In this document: in pieces, positions 1 to 10,457 of the stretch
Numbering within the stretch: position 1 is the stretch's first letter
Layout: the number at the start of each line of letters is the position of its first letter
Assembly (NCBI RefSeq): GCF_006539525.1
Contig: NZ_BJNE01000003.1
Coordinates: forward strand, 124,001-188,000
DNA: 64,000 nucleotides
Source of the DNA: Glutamicibacter nicotianae
GTDB lineage: Bacteria; Actinomycetota; Actinomycetes; Actinomycetales; Micrococcaceae
Direction: 5' to 3'
The notes under the pieces: generated by a model
Database searches by the model: none
What the model was told of the DNA's origin: nothing
The model's input: the letters and a program-made list of their open reading frames with translations, nothing else
Program-made: the position numbers and the translations under genes

Positions 1-1221
1 GATCCAAAGAACGAAGAAATCGAGCTCACTCGCGAGCCTTCCGAGGATGCACCATTCTCGGCACTGGCATTCAAGATTGCCGCTCACCCATTCTTCGGCC
101 AGTTGAACTTCATCCGCGTTTACTCCGGCAAGGTAGAGTCCGGCGCGCAGCTGCTGAACTCCACCAAGCAGAAGAAGGAACGCGTTGGCAAGCTCTTCCA
201 GATGCACTCCAACAAGGAGCAGCCGGTAGATGAGATCCACGCAGGTCACATCTACGCTGTGATCGGCCTGAAGGACACCACCACCGGTGACACCCTGTGC
301 GATCCGCAGAACCCAATCGTCCTCGAATCGATGACCTTCCCGGATCCAGTGATCTTCGTGGCCATCGAACCAAAGACCAAGGGTGACCAGGAAAAGCTGT
401 CGACCGCTATCCAGAAGCTGTCCGCAGAAGACCCAACTTTCACCGTGTCCCTGAACGAAGACACCGGCCAGACCGAAATCGGCGGCATGGGCGAGCTTCA
501 CCTGGACATCCTCGTTGACCGCATGAAGCGCGAATTCCGCGTTGAGGCCAACGTTGGCAAGCCGCAGGTTGCATACCGCGAAACCATCAAGAAGGCTGTG
601 GAGAAGGTCGACTTCACCCACAAGAAGCAGACCGGTGGTTCGGGCCAGTTCGCAAAGGTCCAGGTCTCGTTCGAGCCTCTGGAAGTTGTCGACGGCGTAA
701 CCTACGAGTTCAAGAACGCTGTTACCGGTGGTCGCGTTCCTCGCGAGTACATTCCTTCGGTCGACGCAGGTATCCAGGACGCAATGCAGTACGGTATCCT
801 CGCAGGCTACCCACTGGTTGGTGTCAAGGCTACCCTCATCGATGGTGCTTACCACGATGTCGACTCCTCGGAAATGGCCTTCAAGATCGCTGGTTCCCAG
901 GTATTCAAGGAAGGCGCACGCCGCGCTAACCCTGTTCTGCTTGAACCACTGATGAGCGTTGAAGTCCGTACCCCAGAAGAGTACATGGGCGACGTTATCG
1001 GTGACTTGAACTCCCGCCGTGGTTCCATCCAGGAGATGTCCGACGCTGCTGGCGTCAAGGTCATCCGCGCTGGTGTGCCGCTGTCCGAGATGTTCGGTTA
1101 CATTGGTGACCTGCGTTCCAAGACCCAGGGTCGCGCAGTTTACTCGATGACCTTCGACAGCTACTCTGAGGTTCCGAAGGCAGTAGCCGACGAGATCATC
1201 CAGAAGTCCCGCGGCGAGTAA
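1..1221 (+). CDS. fusA: Elongation factor G, 3' part (5' end outside window)
   Basis: Translational GTPase that drives ribosome translocation and, with RRF, ribosome recycling. The frame is open from base 1 and the visible 406 residues match the C-terminal part of EF-G (family length about 700): domain II with [13 protein letters not shown], domain III, domain IV ([21 protein letters not shown]) and domain V ending near EIIQKSRGE. The GTPase domain is missing because the window begins inside the gene. A TTG at 103 is in frame but is only an internal codon. tuf follows after 240 bases, the usual str-operon order. Confidence 0.97.
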   Translation, partial: DPKNEEIELTREPSEDAPFSALAFKIAAHPFFGQLNFIRVYSGKVESGAQLLNSTKQKKERVGKLFQMHSNKEQPVDEIHAGHIYAVIGLKDTTTGDTLCDPQNPIVLESMTFPDPVIFVAIEPKTKGDQEKLSTAIQKLSAEDPTFTVSLNEDTGQTEIGGMGELHLDILVDRMKREFRVEANVGKPQVAYRETIKKAVEKVDFTHKKQTGGSGQFAKVQVSFEPLEVVDGVTYEFKNAVTGGRVPREYIPSVDAGIQDAMQYGILAGYPLVGVKATLIDGAYHDVDSSEMAFKIAGSQVFKEGARRANPVLLEPLMSVEVRTPEEYMGDVIGDLNSRRGSIQEMSDAAGVKVIRAGVPLSEMFGYIGDLRSKTQGRAVYSMTFDSYSEVPKAVADEIIQKSRGE

Positions 1222-1277
1222 TCGTCTCGGAATAAACCTGGCCGTGACCCCCATTGCGGGGAAGTGGCCGATCGCGG

Positions 1278-1305
1278 GCCGGTTCCGTTGGGAAACGGAG
1301 CCGGC
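1278..1305 (+). other. Hairpin in the fusA-tuf spacer
   Basis: A 12-bp stem (1278-1289 with 1294-1305, one G-T pair) closes a GGGA loop. There is no T-run after it, so it does not look like an intrinsic terminator. It may be a processing or mRNA-stability element between fusA and tuf. Only the inverted repeat is seen; the role is inferred. Confidence 0.5.
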
Positions 1306-1364
1306 GCCGCAAACGGCCAACGAGGGATTTGCATCACAATGCAGGTCCCGCAGAGGACCGGAAT

Positions 1365-1394
1365 TTCCTAAATTATCCAAGCCCCCAGTAGACT
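1365..1394 (+). promoter_or_regulatory. Candidate tuf promoter
   Basis: TTCCTA at 1365-1370 and TAGACT at 1389-1394 are separated by 18 bases and lie 67 bases before the tuf start. The -35 is poor and the -10 fair. This would let tuf be expressed apart from fusA, as is common for EF-Tu. Confidence 0.4.
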
Positions 1395-1461
1395 ATTTCT
1401 AGTTCGTTTGCGAACCGCGCAGACGAAGAATGTCTTCTGTAAATGTTTCTAGGAGGAACTT

Positions 1462-2652
1462 GTGGCAAAGGCAAAGTTCGAGCGCAACAAGCCGCACGTC
1501 AACATTGGTACCATCGGTCACGTTGACCACGGTAAGACCACTCTGACCGCGGCTATCTCCAAGGTTCTGGCTGACAAGTACCCAGACCTGAACGAACAGC
1601 GCGACTTCGCTAACATCGACTCGGCACCGGAAGAGCGCCAGCGCGGTATTACCATCAACATCTCGCACATCGAGTACCAGACCGAGAAGCGCCACTACGC
1701 ACACGTAGACGCTCCAGGTCACGCTGACTATGTCAAGAACATGATCACCGGTGCTGCACAGATGGACGGCGCAATCCTCGTTGTTGCCGCCACCGATGGC
1801 CCAATGGCTCAGACCCGCGAGCACGTTCTGCTGGCCCGCCAGGTTGGTGTTCCAACCCTGATGGTCGCACTGAACAAGTCGGACATGGTTGAGGACGAAG
1901 AGCTGCTCGAGCTCGTGGAGATGGAAGTTCGCGAACTTCTGTCCTCGCAGGGCTTCGATGGCGACGACGCTCCAGTGATCCGCGTTTCGGGCCTGAAGGC
2001 TCTGGAAGGCGATCCAAAGTGGGTTGCAGCAGTTGAGGAACTGATGGACGCAGCTGACAGCTTCATCCCGGATCCAGTTCGCGACCGCGACAAGCCATTC
2101 CTGATGCCAATTGAAGATGTCTTCACCATCACCGGCCGCGGTACCGTTGTTACCGGTCGCGCCGAGCGTGGCACCCTGGCAATCAACTCGGAAGTTGAGA
2201 TTGTCGGCATCCGCCCAATCCAGAAGACCACCGTTACCGGTATCGAGATGTTCCACAAGCAGCTCGACGAAGCATGGGCAGGCGAGAACTGTGGTCTGCT
2301 GCTTCGCGGTCTGAAGCGCGACGATGTTGAGCGCGGCCAGGTTGTCGTAGCCCCAGGCTCGATCACCCCGCACACCAACTTCGAAGCTAACGTCTACATC
2401 CTGTCGAAGGACGAAGGCGGACGTCACAACCCGTTCTACTCGAACTACCGTCCGCAGTTCTACTTCCGCACCACCGACGTTACCGGCGTTATCACCCTCC
2501 CAGAGGGCACCGAAATGGTTATGCCAGGCGACAACACCGAAATGTCGGTTGAGCTGATCCAGCCAATCGCTATGGAAGAGGGCCTCGGCTTCGCAATTCG
2601 CGAAGGCGGCCGCACCGTTGGTTCGGGCAAGGTTACCTCCATCACCAAGTAG
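1462..2652 (+). CDS. tuf: Elongation factor Tu
   Basis: GTPase that delivers aminoacyl-tRNA to the ribosomal A site. The 396-residue length is normal for the family. G-motifs are complete: GHVDHGKT (19-26), RGITI (61-65), DAPGH (83-87), NKSD (138-141), followed by the two beta-barrel domains. The GTG start is fixed by AGGAGG about 7 bases upstream and by the canonical N-terminus [14 protein letters not shown]. It follows fusA and is closed by a strong terminator at 2691-2725, so tuf is not cotranscribed with the next gene. Confidence 0.98.
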   Translation: MAKAKFERNKPHVNIGTIGHVDHGKTTLTAAISKVLADKYPDLNEQRDFANIDSAPEERQRGITINISHIEYQTEKRHYAHVDAPGHADYVKNMITGAAQMDGAILVVAATDGPMAQTREHVLLARQVGVPTLMVALNKSDMVEDEELLELVEMEVRELLSSQGFDGDDAPVIRVSGLKALEGDPKWVAAVEELMDAADSFIPDPVRDRDKPFLMPIEDVFTITGRGTVVTGRAERGTLAINSEVEIVGIRPIQKTTVTGIEMFHKQLDEAWAGENCGLLLRGLKRDDVERGQVVVAPGSITPHTNFEANVYILSKDEGGRHNPFYSNYRPQFYFRTTDVTGVITLPEGTEMVMPGDNTEMSVELIQPIAMEEGLGFAIREGGRTVGSGKVTSITK

Positions 2653-2690
2653 TCATTACTTGACGGTGTAGTTCCCTAGCGGACTGAGAA

Positions 2691-2725
2691 AATCCCCCAG
2701 CACTTATGTGCTGGGGGATTTTTTT
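2691..2725 (+). terminator. Intrinsic terminator after tuf
   Basis: A perfect 13-bp stem (2691-2703 with 2708-2720), a TTAT loop and a run of Ts to 2725. Classical Rho-independent terminator. Confidence 0.93.
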
Positions 2726-2814
2726 GGTTAATTGAGAGCGTCAGCTAGTGAATATATCTAGAAGGTGGTCTAATTGGAGAGCGCACCAATTCATTAACTG
2801 GGGGAGTGGCTTCA

Positions 2815-5800
2815 ATGATCGGCTGGGTCATCGTATCTATCATCTTGATCCTGCTGGCCTTCGGCCTTGGCCGACGCCAAGGAAAACGGGCTGCTTCGCA
2901 CAGCCCGCAACAGCTGGATGCTCTGGGTGAAGCCTGGCAGAGAGGCTACGACGAGGCCGTCAGATACTTGGGGCAATCCGGTGGGAAGGCTCCCGCGGAG
3001 CCAGCCGTCGACGAAGCCCTGGGGGCCCCAGGGGGCCCGGTACCGCCGGATAATGCGCAACCCGCGCAGCCGCAACAAGCAGCCGTCAACGACGCCGCGC
3101 CGGTCGTATCAGGGGCCGAGGCGGTTCGTGGCAGCCAGCCGTACCTCCAGCGAGTTCCTGCTAATGCAGCTTCCGCCTACCGCGCTCCTGCCCCCGCGGC
3201 GGCGACCGGGTCTGCGGTGCCGGCAAAGCCGATGAAGGCCCTGACCAAGCGCGAGCGCGAATTGCGCAATATCAATATCACGCTCTACGTCGCGGCTCTG
3301 ATGATCGTTGCTGCCGGCGCGCTATTCCTGAGCTTCGCGTTGCCACCGCTCTCCAAGCTCATTGCCCTCTTCCTGCTCTCGGCTGCGTTCTACGGCGGCG
3401 GTCTGATCACCTATTCTGTAAAGCCTTCCTTGCGGCCAGCGGGTGCCGCTTTCGCCGGCACCGGTTTGGCCTTGCTGCCGTTGTGCGCCATCGCCACGCA
3501 TAGCACGCTGGAGCTCTCCGGGCCAGCGACCTGGCTGATATTCTCGGCCATCGGCACGGTAGCAGTGGGCTATGCGACGCTGGCGCTCAAGTCCCGTGTT
3601 TTGGCCTGGGTGGCCGTGCTGATTCTGGTCAGCACCGCCATGGCAGGCGCGGCCACCATGCAGCGCGGAGTCCTCTACTACATGCTGATCCTTCTGGTGC
3701 TCTCGATCGTGCTGATGCTTCTCGCCGCACGCAGCGAAAGGATCCGCGCGTCGATCTTCTTCCAAGCGCTGATCGGCACCGCGCAGCTGCTGCCTGCGTT
3801 CGTCTTCGTGCTGGCGGCGATCCTTGTCGAGATGCTCACCAGCCGGGATCTGTTCTGGATCTTCGCCTTGCTCACCGCCCAGTTGCTGATCAGTGTCAGG
3901 CTGCTCGTCAACCGGCGTTTGCTTCGCACGTATGCTGCCCGCGCCTCGTTCATGGCCATGCTCGTGTCCGGCTGCAACTATCTTGGCTTGACCGCAACGA
4001 GCACCTGGCTGGTGCTTGCCTGCGCATTGGGACTCCAGGCCGTGGCAGTCCTGCGCTGGGCTACCGGCTATCGGCAGAGATTGGGATTGGCACTCAAGCA
4101 CTTGCAAATTGAACGCGCGGTGCTGTGGAGCGCCGGGATTGCGTCCGTCTTCTTCGCGTACTTTGCCGCAGAGGGCTTCGAAGCCTTCATGCTCAGCTGC
4201 ATCGCGGTCCCCGTCTTCATGGCGTTGGCAGTCCCGGGCCTGCTGCGCGGAACCAAGCTGGAAATTGGTGCCATTGCGGTACTTCCGCTCGTGACGCTGG
4301 TGGATCTGCAGAATTACAGCTGGCGTCCGCTGCCGGCTTTCGTGCTGGCACTGGTCGGTCTTTCGCTGGCGCATCGCCGCACTCGCAGCCTGCTTAAGGA
4401 AATCACCGGCCACGTGCGCTGGGTACTGGAGCTGATTGGCGCAGGAGTGCTCGGCGCGGCGCTCCAGGAGCTCACGACCGATGGTGACGGATCTGCGAAT
4501 GGCACCGCCTCGTTGATTGCAGTGCTCCTGGTGATGTTCATCTTGTGGGTGGCGAATCTGGCGAGCCGATCCTTGCTGGAACGAGGATTGGCGCAGGCGC
4601 ACCGGCTGGGGCGTGTGGGTGCTTCGGCGCTGCTCGGCGTGGTACTGCTGCTCGGCCTGAGAATCCTGTCAACCAGGGGCGAAGATGGCTACGGTGCAAG
4701 TTCCATGGCGTTCCTCGGGCTCAGCTCGCTGGCTTGGTTCATCGTCGGCTTGGTGGTTGCAGCGGGCCTGGTCATTGCCTCGGGGTGGCGGCTTCGAGAC
4801 CTTGCTGTCCAGCGACCCGAGCTGGGACAGTCGATCAGCCTGGGGGCAGCCGGACTGCTGCTGGGGCTCTATGCGCTCAGCTTCGGCAGGCATTTCTGGC
4901 CGCTGGCGATTTTCATCGGGGCGGCTTCCTTGGGTTATTTCATCTGGTGCCTGCGCCGCAGCAGCAATCAGCGGTGGAAGGTCATCTACGCCGCGTTGGC
5001 CCAAGTGCTCTTCAGCTCCATGGTGTGGTGGCTTGCCTACAGCATGGAATTCGATATCCACGGCCGGTTCTGCCTGCTGCTGGTTTCGGTGGCCATCCCG
5101 CAATTGGTCCGGTTGCTGGCCAGCATCCGCAGAGGCAATGCGCTGCGTAGCGAATTGCGGTGGATGGCAGTTGGCCTGCTGGCGGGCATTCCAGCGGCAA
5201 CGTTGGCTTACGGGCAGTTCGCCGGCGGCTTGGATCGGGGAGCGGTTCTCCTTGCCTGCTTGTTCTTCGGGCTGCACGGACTGGCTGCATTCAAGGCTGA
5301 GACCGGTCTGGCGATAGTGAAGCGGCAGCTCTATCTGCTGGCCCCGATTCTGTCGCTGATCCTGCTGATCAGCATTCCGGCGCTGGCGATGCCCGATGCG
5401 ACCGGGTGGGTCCGCACCATCTGGTGGAGTTCGCAAGCTGCTTGCGCCATGCTGCTGGCGGTGGGCCTCGGCGCACTCATCCTTGAATGGCGTTTGCGTG
5501 CCAAGAAGCAGTATTCGCTGGCCGTGGCGCTGGCTATCTTCCTTCCTGCGGTATGGGCCGCCGCATGGCAGGCAGGTTCTTGGTGGGCAGTTGCTGCGCA
5601 CTTGTTAATGGCTTGCGCGTTCATCCTCATGGTGCACACGCGTTCGAGTGCCTGGTATGCCGCCGGATCGAGCATCATGCTGGCTGTGGCAATCCTGCGT
5701 GCGGTCTTCGAAGTGCGGCAAGCTGGTGGCGCCTTGATGATGGAACTGATGGATGCCGCATGGGCGCTGGCGGGCACGGGCATGGTGCTGTATCTGCTTG

Positions 5801-6582
5801 CCATCTTCCATGGGCGAATGAAGGAACCAACACCGGGATATCCTCGCTTCGGCCGCCTTCATGCGGATCCGCCCGGTGCTGCTTCGCGATTGTATTTTGC
5901 TGGCATGCTCTTCGCGTTGCTGCTGGCAGGTGGGATCGGCCACCTCGACGCTGGCGCAACATGGCAGGTGGTCGGCGGTGGGCTGCTCATCTTCGGTGTT
6001 GCGGTGCTGGTGCGGCTCTACGAGCTTCCCCAGGCGCTGGTGACTTTCGGAGTGGACGGCTTCATTCTCCTCGGGGCCCTGCTCTCGCTCAGCAGCTATG
6101 CGCAGATCGCCGGCGCACCGCGGGCCAGCAGCGTGGCAGCCTATGCCTGCATTGTTGCAGTAGTGCTGGTGGTGTGGCGCAATGTCAGAGCCGATGCGCG
6201 ATTGCAGAAGATCTACCTGCTGGCTGCATCGGCCGCCGGCAGCCTGGCTTTGCTGACGGCGCTGGTCGAATCCAATGGTGCAGCCCAGGTGATCGGCCTG
6301 GTCTTCTTCGGCGCACTGGTGGCGTGGGGGCTGAAGCTGGGGGAACGGCTGTTCATCTGGTGGGGTGCGGCAGCCATCACCCTGGCAGTCTTGTGGTTCC
6401 TGCGTGACCTGGCGTTCCTCTGGCTGGTGGTCATCGGCCTGGGGCTGATTGCCGCCGCGGTCTTCAAGCTGGTGAAGGTTGACAAGCAGGAATCCGTGCC
6501 GGCGAAGCAGGGGAGCCTGGCAGATCCACCGATGCCTGCGGGGCCGGAGCGGACCGGACAGGATGGGCCAGAGCCGTCGTGA
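2815..6582 (+). CDS. Giant polytopic membrane protein, function unknown
   Basis: About 1255 residues. The N-terminus is one hydrophobic helix (residues 1-20), then a Pro/Ala/Gln-rich cytoplasmic-type linker to about residue 145. A KRERELRNINITLYV segment leads into a long series of hydrophobic helices (roughly 30 or more) reaching almost to the charged C-terminal tail. No catalytic motif is recognisable. Style and length resemble the actinobacterial SCO7613-type or DUF2339-like membrane proteins, but I cannot confirm this. ATG 2815 is preferred over GTG 2806 because the GGGGGAG Shine-Dalgarno (2800-2806) overlaps the GTG and sits 8 bases before the ATG. It stands alone between the tuf terminator and the S10 leader, splitting tuf from rpsJ by about 4.3 kb. 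Confidence 0.85.
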   Translation: MIGWVIVSIILILLAFGLGRRQGKRAASHSPQQLDALGEAWQRGYDEAVRYLGQSGGKAPAEPAVDEALGAPGGPVPPDNAQPAQPQQAAVNDAAPVVSGAEAVRGSQPYLQRVPANAASAYRAPAPAAATGSAVPAKPMKALTKRERELRNINITLYVAALMIVAAGALFLSFALPPLSKLIALFLLSAAFYGGGLITYSVKPSLRPAGAAFAGTGLALLPLCAIATHSTLELSGPATWLIFSAIGTVAVGYATLALKSRVLAWVAVLILVSTAMAGAATMQRGVLYYMLILLVLSIVLMLLAARSERIRASIFFQALIGTAQLLPAFVFVLAAILVEMLTSRDLFWIFALLTAQLLISVRLLVNRRLLRTYAARASFMAMLVSGCNYLGLTATSTWLVLACALGLQAVAVLRWATGYRQRLGLALKHLQIERAVLWSAGIASVFFAYFAAEGFEAFMLSCIAVPVFMALAVPGLLRGTKLEIGAIAVLPLVTLVDLQNYSWRPLPAFVLALVGLSLAHRRTRSLLKEITGHVRWVLELIGAGVLGAALQELTTDGDGSANGTASLIAVLLVMFILWVANLASRSLLERGLAQAHRLGRVGASALLGVVLLLGLRILSTRGEDGYGASSMAFLGLSSLAWFIVGLVVAAGLVIASGWRLRDLAVQRPELGQSISLGAAGLLLGLYALSFGRHFWPLAIFIGAASLGYFIWCLRRSSNQRWKVIYAALAQVLFSSMVWWLAYSMEFDIHGRFCLLLVSVAIPQLVRLLASIRRGNALRSELRWMAVGLLAGIPAATLAYGQFAGGLDRGAVLLACLFFGLHGLAAFKAETGLAIVKRQLYLLAPILSLILLISIPALAMPDATGWVRTIWWSSQAACAMLLAVGLGALILEWRLRAKKQYSLAVALAIFLPAVWAAAWQAGSWWAVAAHLLMACAFILMVHTRSSAWYAAGSSIMLAVAILRAVFEVRQAGGALMMELMDAAWALAGTGMVLYLLAIFHGRMKEPTPGYPRFGRLHADPPGAASRLYFAGMLFALLLAGGIGHLDAGATWQVVGGGLLIFGVAVLVRLYELPQALVTFGVDGFILLGALLSLSSYAQIAGAPRASSVAAYACIVAVVLVVWRNVRADARLQKIYLLAASAAGSLALLTALVESNGAAQVIGLVFFGALVAWGLKLGERLFIWWGAAAITLAVLWFLRDLAFLWLVVIGLGLIAAAVFKLVKVDKQESVPAKQGSLADPPMPAGPERTGQDGPEPS

Positions 6583-6981
6583 GGTCAAGATCACGGGCAC
6601 GGATAGGCATAAAAGATTTGCGCGATCGTGGCCGACCTGTCAGACTAGATAAGTTGCTTCAGTGCAACCCGGTCCCCATTTATAGGGTAACCGGATCTGG
6701 TTTGAACGACCGGGATCGACTCTCACGCAGGATAATGCCTGGGGTTCGGGATCGATACAACTGCTTCAAATTATAAGGCCCCTCGATAAGGTGAAAACTT
6801 TGTGGGTGTTTTGTGACTGAAATTTTCACGACACGCCCGAGCGCGGGGGTCGGAGCCTCCTGCGGGTGAGGAACCCGGATCTGATCCGGATTCAGCCGCA
6901 GAGCAAGGCGTGCCGGTCCGGAAGGACCCGTATATAGGCACAGAAACTTTAGATAGTGCTAACAGAAAGAGGCATGACGCC
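6583..6981 (+). promoter_or_regulatory. S10-operon upstream region and leader
   Basis: 399 bases without a convincing gene; a 65-codon frame at 6579-6776 has no family features and is rejected. AT-rich -10-like stretches occur (TAGATA near 6646, GATAAT 6731-6736, TATAAG near 6773, TATATA and TTTAGAT near 6933-6955), but none pairs with a good -35, so no promoter is assigned. The second half is GC-rich and repetitive, with a perfect palindrome at 6875-6889 (CCGGATC-T-GATCCGG). The region probably carries the promoter and a structured leader of the S10 operon. Confidence 0.5.
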
Positions 6982-7290
6982 ATGGCGGGACAGAAAATCC
7001 GCATCCGGCTGAAGTCGTATGACCACGAGGTCATTGACGTTTCGGCCCGGAAGATCGTTGAGACGGTCACGCGCGCAGGCGCAACCGTAGTCGGCCCAGT
7101 GCCGCTGCCAACGGAGAAGAACGTGTACTGCGTTATCCGTTCGCCACACAAGTACAAGGACAGCCGTGAGCACTTCGAAATGCGCACGCACAAGCGTCTG
7201 ATCGACATCGTTGATCCGACCCCGAAGGCTGTTGATTCGCTGATGCGTCTCGACCTGCCAGCGGATGTCAACATCGAAATCAAGCTTTAA
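6982..7290 (+). CDS. rpsJ: 30S ribosomal protein S10
   Basis: First gene of the S10 operon. S10 sits in the 30S head and doubles as NusE in transcription antitermination. 102 residues, typical actinobacterial sequence beginning [19 protein letters not shown], with the conserved RTHKRLIDI segment. The ATG at 6982 has AAAGAGG at 6966-6972. An in-frame GTG at 6910 would add 24 residues absent from the family and is rejected. rplC follows after 20 bases. Confidence 0.98.
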   Translation: MAGQKIRIRLKSYDHEVIDVSARKIVETVTRAGATVVGPVPLPTEKNVYCVIRSPHKYKDSREHFEMRTHKRLIDIVDPTPKAVDSLMRLDLPADVNIEIKL

Positions 7291-7310
7291 GGGGAGGTGG
7301 CGAGAAAACT

Positions 7311-7961
7311 ATGACCGCAACCCGTAATTTCAAGGGCCTGCTGGGCACGAAGCTCGGCATGACCCAGGTTTGGGATTCGAACAACAACCTGATCCCTGTC
7401 ACCGTCGTGCAGGCTGACAGCAACGTTGTCACCAAGCTCATCACTGAAGAGCGCGATGGCTACACCGCAGTTCAGATCGGCTACGGCCAGATCGATCCTC
7501 GCAAGGTCACCAAGCCAATGGCTGGCCACTTCGAGGCTGCTGGCGTTACCCCACGTCGCCACCTGGTAGAACTGCGCACCGCAGACGCTGCCGAGTACAC
7601 CGCAGGCCAGGAGCTCTCCGTAGAGGTCTTCGAAGCCGGCCAGAAGGTCGACGTCGTAGGCACCTCGAAGGGTAAGGGCTTCGCCGGCGTTATGAAGCGC
7701 CACAACTTCTCCGGTGTTGGCGCATCGCACGGTGCTCACAAGAACCACCGTAAGCCAGGTTCCATCGGCGGCGCATCGACCCCAGGTCGCGTATTCCGCG
7801 GACAGAAGATGGCCGGTCGCATGGGTGCTGAGCGTGTTACCACTCAGAACCTGACCATTCACGCTATCGACGTTGAGAAGAACCTCCTGCTGATCAAGGG
7901 TGCCGTTCCAGGCGCCCGCGGCCGCGTCGTTCTCGTACGCAACGCCGTGAAGGGAGCATAA
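7311..7961 (+). CDS. rplC: 50S ribosomal protein L3
   Basis: Early-assembly 23S rRNA-binding protein whose loop reaches the peptidyl-transferase centre. 216 residues. The extended loop [20 protein letters not shown] contains the Gln that is N5-methylated in other bacteria. GGGGAGG lies 12-18 bases before the ATG. Tight operon context: rpsJ upstream, rplD four bases after its stop. Confidence 0.98.
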   Translation: MTATRNFKGLLGTKLGMTQVWDSNNNLIPVTVVQADSNVVTKLITEERDGYTAVQIGYGQIDPRKVTKPMAGHFEAAGVTPRRHLVELRTADAAEYTAGQELSVEVFEAGQKVDVVGTSKGKGFAGVMKRHNFSGVGASHGAHKNHRKPGSIGGASTPGRVFRGQKMAGRMGAERVTTQNLTIHAIDVEKNLLLIKGAVPGARGRVVLVRNAVKGA

Positions 7962-7965
7962 GTAA

Positions 7966-8568
7966 ATGACTAAGGCACTTAACGTCGAACTGCCTGCAGA
8001 GATCTTCGACGTACAGACCAACGTCCCGCTGCTGCACCAGGTTGTCGTCGCACAGCTTGCTGCTGCCCGCCAGGGTACCCACAAGACCAAGGACCGCTCC
8101 GAGGTTTCGGGTGCAGGTCGCAAGCCGTTCAAGCAGAAGGGTACCGGCCGCGCCCGCCAGGGTTCGATCCGTGCTCCGCACATGACCGGCGGTGGCATTG
8201 TCCACGGTCCAACCCCACGTGACTACTCGCAGCGTACCCCGAAGAAGATGAAGGCTGCTGCACTGCGCGGCGCCCTGTCTGATCGCGCACGCTTCGATCG
8301 CGTCCACGTGATTGAGAACCTGGTTGCTGGCGAAACGCCTTCGACCAAGGAAGCTCTGGCTACCTTGCGTTCGCTCACCGAGCGCAAGAACCTGCTTGTC
8401 GTCATCGATCGCGCCAACGATGTTGCTGCCCTCTCGGTTCGCAACCTCGTCAATGTGCACGTTCTGTACGTCGACCAGCTGAACACCTATGATGTTCTGG
8501 TTTCGGATGACGTAGTCTTCACCAAGGCTGCCTTCGATGCCCTGGTCCAGAAGGAGGAAGCCAAGTGA
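7966..8568 (+). CDS. rplD: 50S ribosomal protein L4
   Basis: Binds 23S rRNA domain I and lines the exit tunnel; in enterobacteria it also autoregulates the S10 operon. 200 residues. The long tunnel loop ([19 protein letters not shown]) is intact. The stop overlaps the GTG start of rplW by four bases, indicating translational coupling. Confidence 0.98.
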   Translation: MTKALNVELPAEIFDVQTNVPLLHQVVVAQLAAARQGTHKTKDRSEVSGAGRKPFKQKGTGRARQGSIRAPHMTGGGIVHGPTPRDYSQRTPKKMKAAALRGALSDRARFDRVHVIENLVAGETPSTKEALATLRSLTERKNLLVVIDRANDVAALSVRNLVNVHVLYVDQLNTYDVLVSDDVVFTKAAFDALVQKEEAK

Positions 8569-8867
8569 GCGCGTTCTCAAAGGCTCCACACGACGTGGTC
8601 ATCGCACCTGTCGTATCGGAAAAGAGCTACGGTCTGATCGACGAAGGTCAGTACACCTTCGAGGTGGCACCAGGCTCCAACAAGTCGGAAATCAAGTACG
8701 CCGTTGAAGCCATCTTCAACGTCAAGGTTGACTCCGTTAACACCATCAACCGAGCTGGCAAGCGCAAGCGCACCCGCTTCGGGTGGGGTGCGCGCAAGAA
8801 CACCAAGCGCGCCATCGTCACCTTGAAGGACGGCTCGATTGACATCTTCGGCGGTCCGCTTTCCTAA
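8565..8867 (+). CDS. rplW: 50S ribosomal protein L23
   Basis: Tunnel-exit protein that docks trigger factor and SRP. 100 residues, with [14 protein letters not shown] near the N-terminus and the [13 protein letters not shown] loop. GTG start in a GTGA overlap with rplD. Confidence 0.97.
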   Translation: MSAFSKAPHDVVIAPVVSEKSYGLIDEGQYTFEVAPGSNKSEIKYAVEAIFNVKVDSVNTINRAGKRKRTRFGWGARKNTKRAIVTLKDGSIDIFGGPLS

Positions 8868-8898
8868 GCGGAGACCACTTTAACGAGGAATATAAATA

Positions 8899-9738
8899 AT
8901 GGGAATTCGTAAGTACAAGCCGACTACCCCGGGCCTTCGCGGCTCGTCGGTAGCCGACTTCGCAGAAATCACCCGATCGACTCCGGAAAAGTCGTTGGTT
9001 CGTCCACTGACCAAGTCAGGCGGCCGTAACAACTCCGGTAAGATCACCACCCGTCACAAGGGTGGCGGACACAAGCGCGCCTACCGCGTGATCGACTTCC
9101 GTCGTCACGACAAGGACGGCGTTCCGGCAAAGGTCGCTCACATCGAGTACGACCCGAACCGTACCGCACGCATCGCGCTGCTCCACTACGTGGACGGCAC
9201 CAAGCGCTACATCATCGCACCGAACAACCTGAAGCAGGGCGATGCTATTGAGGCCGGCGCAAACGCCGACATCAAGCCAGGCAACAACCTGCCACTGCGT
9301 AACATCCCGGTTGGTACCGTGATCCACGCTGTTGAGCTCCGCCCAGGCGGCGGCGCCAAGATGGCTCGTTCCGCTGGTGCATCGATCCAGCTGGTAGCCC
9401 GCGAGGGCCGCTACGCTCAGCTGCGTTTGCCTTCGGGCGAAATCCGCAACGTTGATGTGCGCTGCCGCGCAACCATCGGCGAAGTTGGCAACGCTGAGCA
9501 GATCAACATCAACTGGGGCAAGGCCGGCCGTATGCGCTGGAAGGGCGTACGCCCAACCGTTCGCGGTGTTGTCATGAACCCAGTTGACCACCCACATGGT
9601 GGCGGTGAAGGCAAGACCTCCGGTGGTCGTCACCCGGTCAACCCTAACGGTAAGCGTGAGGGACGCACCCGTCGTCCAAACAAGGAAAGCGACAAGCTCA
9701 TTGTGCGTCGCCGCAAGACCGGCAAGAACAAGCGATAG
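8899..9738 (+). CDS. rplB: 50S ribosomal protein L2
   Basis: Core 23S rRNA-binding protein needed for subunit association and the peptidyl-transferase centre. 279 residues. The diagnostic [12 protein letters not shown] motif with the functional His is present near residues 229-240, and the basic C-terminus ends in KTGKNKR. AACGAGGA precedes the ATG. rpsS follows after 12 bases. Confidence 0.98.
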   Translation: MGIRKYKPTTPGLRGSSVADFAEITRSTPEKSLVRPLTKSGGRNNSGKITTRHKGGGHKRAYRVIDFRRHDKDGVPAKVAHIEYDPNRTARIALLHYVDGTKRYIIAPNNLKQGDAIEAGANADIKPGNNLPLRNIPVGTVIHAVELRPGGGAKMARSAGASIQLVAREGRYAQLRLPSGEIRNVDVRCRATIGEVGNAEQININWGKAGRMRWKGVRPTVRGVVMNPVDHPHGGGEGKTSGGRHPVNPNGKREGRTRRPNKESDKLIVRRRKTGKNKR

Positions 9739-9750
9739 GAGCCTGGAAAC

Positions 9751-10032
9751 ATGCCACGCAGCCTGAAGAAAGGCCCCTTCGTCGATCAGCACCTGTTCCT
9801 GAAGGTCGTTGCTGAAAACGAAAAGGGCACCAAGAACGTCATCAAGACGTGGTCCCGCCGTTCGATGATCATCCCGGACATGCTGGGACACACCATCGCC
9901 GTACACGACGGTCGCAAGCACATCCCAGTGTTCGTCACCGAATCGATGGTTGGACACAAGCTCGGAGAGTTTGCCCCAACCCGTACGTTCCGTGGCCACG
10001 TGAAGGACGACAAGAAGGGCAAGCGCCGCTAG
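9751..10032 (+). CDS. rpsS: 30S ribosomal protein S19
   Basis: Head protein that contacts S13 and the A-site tRNA. 93 residues beginning [15 protein letters not shown], with the conserved [20 protein letters not shown] core. TAGGAG lies just before the ATG. A 59-base spacer separates it from rplV, longer than other gaps in the operon. Confidence 0.98.
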   Translation: MPRSLKKGPFVDQHLFLKVVAENEKGTKNVIKTWSRRSMIIPDMLGHTIAVHDGRKHIPVFVTESMVGHKLGEFAPTRTFRGHVKDDKKGKRR

Positions 10033-10091
10033 GCCCCGCGAGGGTACTAGTATCGCTTAGCACTTCTTCGATAGACGAGAGAAGGATAGCA

Positions 10092-10457
10092 ATGGAAGCC
10101 AAGGCAATTGCGCGTCACATCCGCGTAACGCCTATGAAGGCCCGGCGCGTCGTCAACCTTGTTCGTGGTCTGCAGACCAACGAGGCACTGGCCATCTTGA
10201 AGTTTGCCCCACAGGCAGCTTCGGAGCCGGTATACAAGGTTGTCGCATCGGCAGTGGCTAACGCCCGTGCCGCCGCGGACCGCGCAGGTGAAGCATTCAA
10301 TGAGGACGAGCTGTTTATCAGCGAAGCGTTTGTTGACGAAGGTCCGACCATGAAGCGGTTCCAGCCGCGTGCACAGGGTCGCGCATTCCAGATCAAGAAG
10401 CGCACCAGCCACGTGACTGTGGTTGTTTCAACCACGCAGAAGGGTGGGGAGAACTAA
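10092..10457 (+). CDS. rplV: 50S ribosomal protein L22
   Basis: Tunnel protein whose hairpin faces the nascent chain. 121 residues starting [20 protein letters not shown], with the [19 protein letters not shown]-terminal hairpin. ATG 10092 with upstream GAGAAGGA is the family start; the reading frame stays open upstream across the rpsS spacer but that part is not L22. The TAA directly abuts the ATG of rpsC. Confidence 0.97.
   Translation: MEAKAIARHIRVTPMKARRVVNLVRGLQTNEALAILKFAPQAASEPVYKVVASAVANARAAADRAGEAFNEDELFISEAFVDEGPTMKRFQPRAQGRAFQIKKRTSHVTVVVSTTQKGGEN

Noticed and set aside
6579-6776. 65-codon frame after the giant membrane protein
   Set aside because: Arg-rich, no Shine-Dalgarno, lies in the S10 upstream region.
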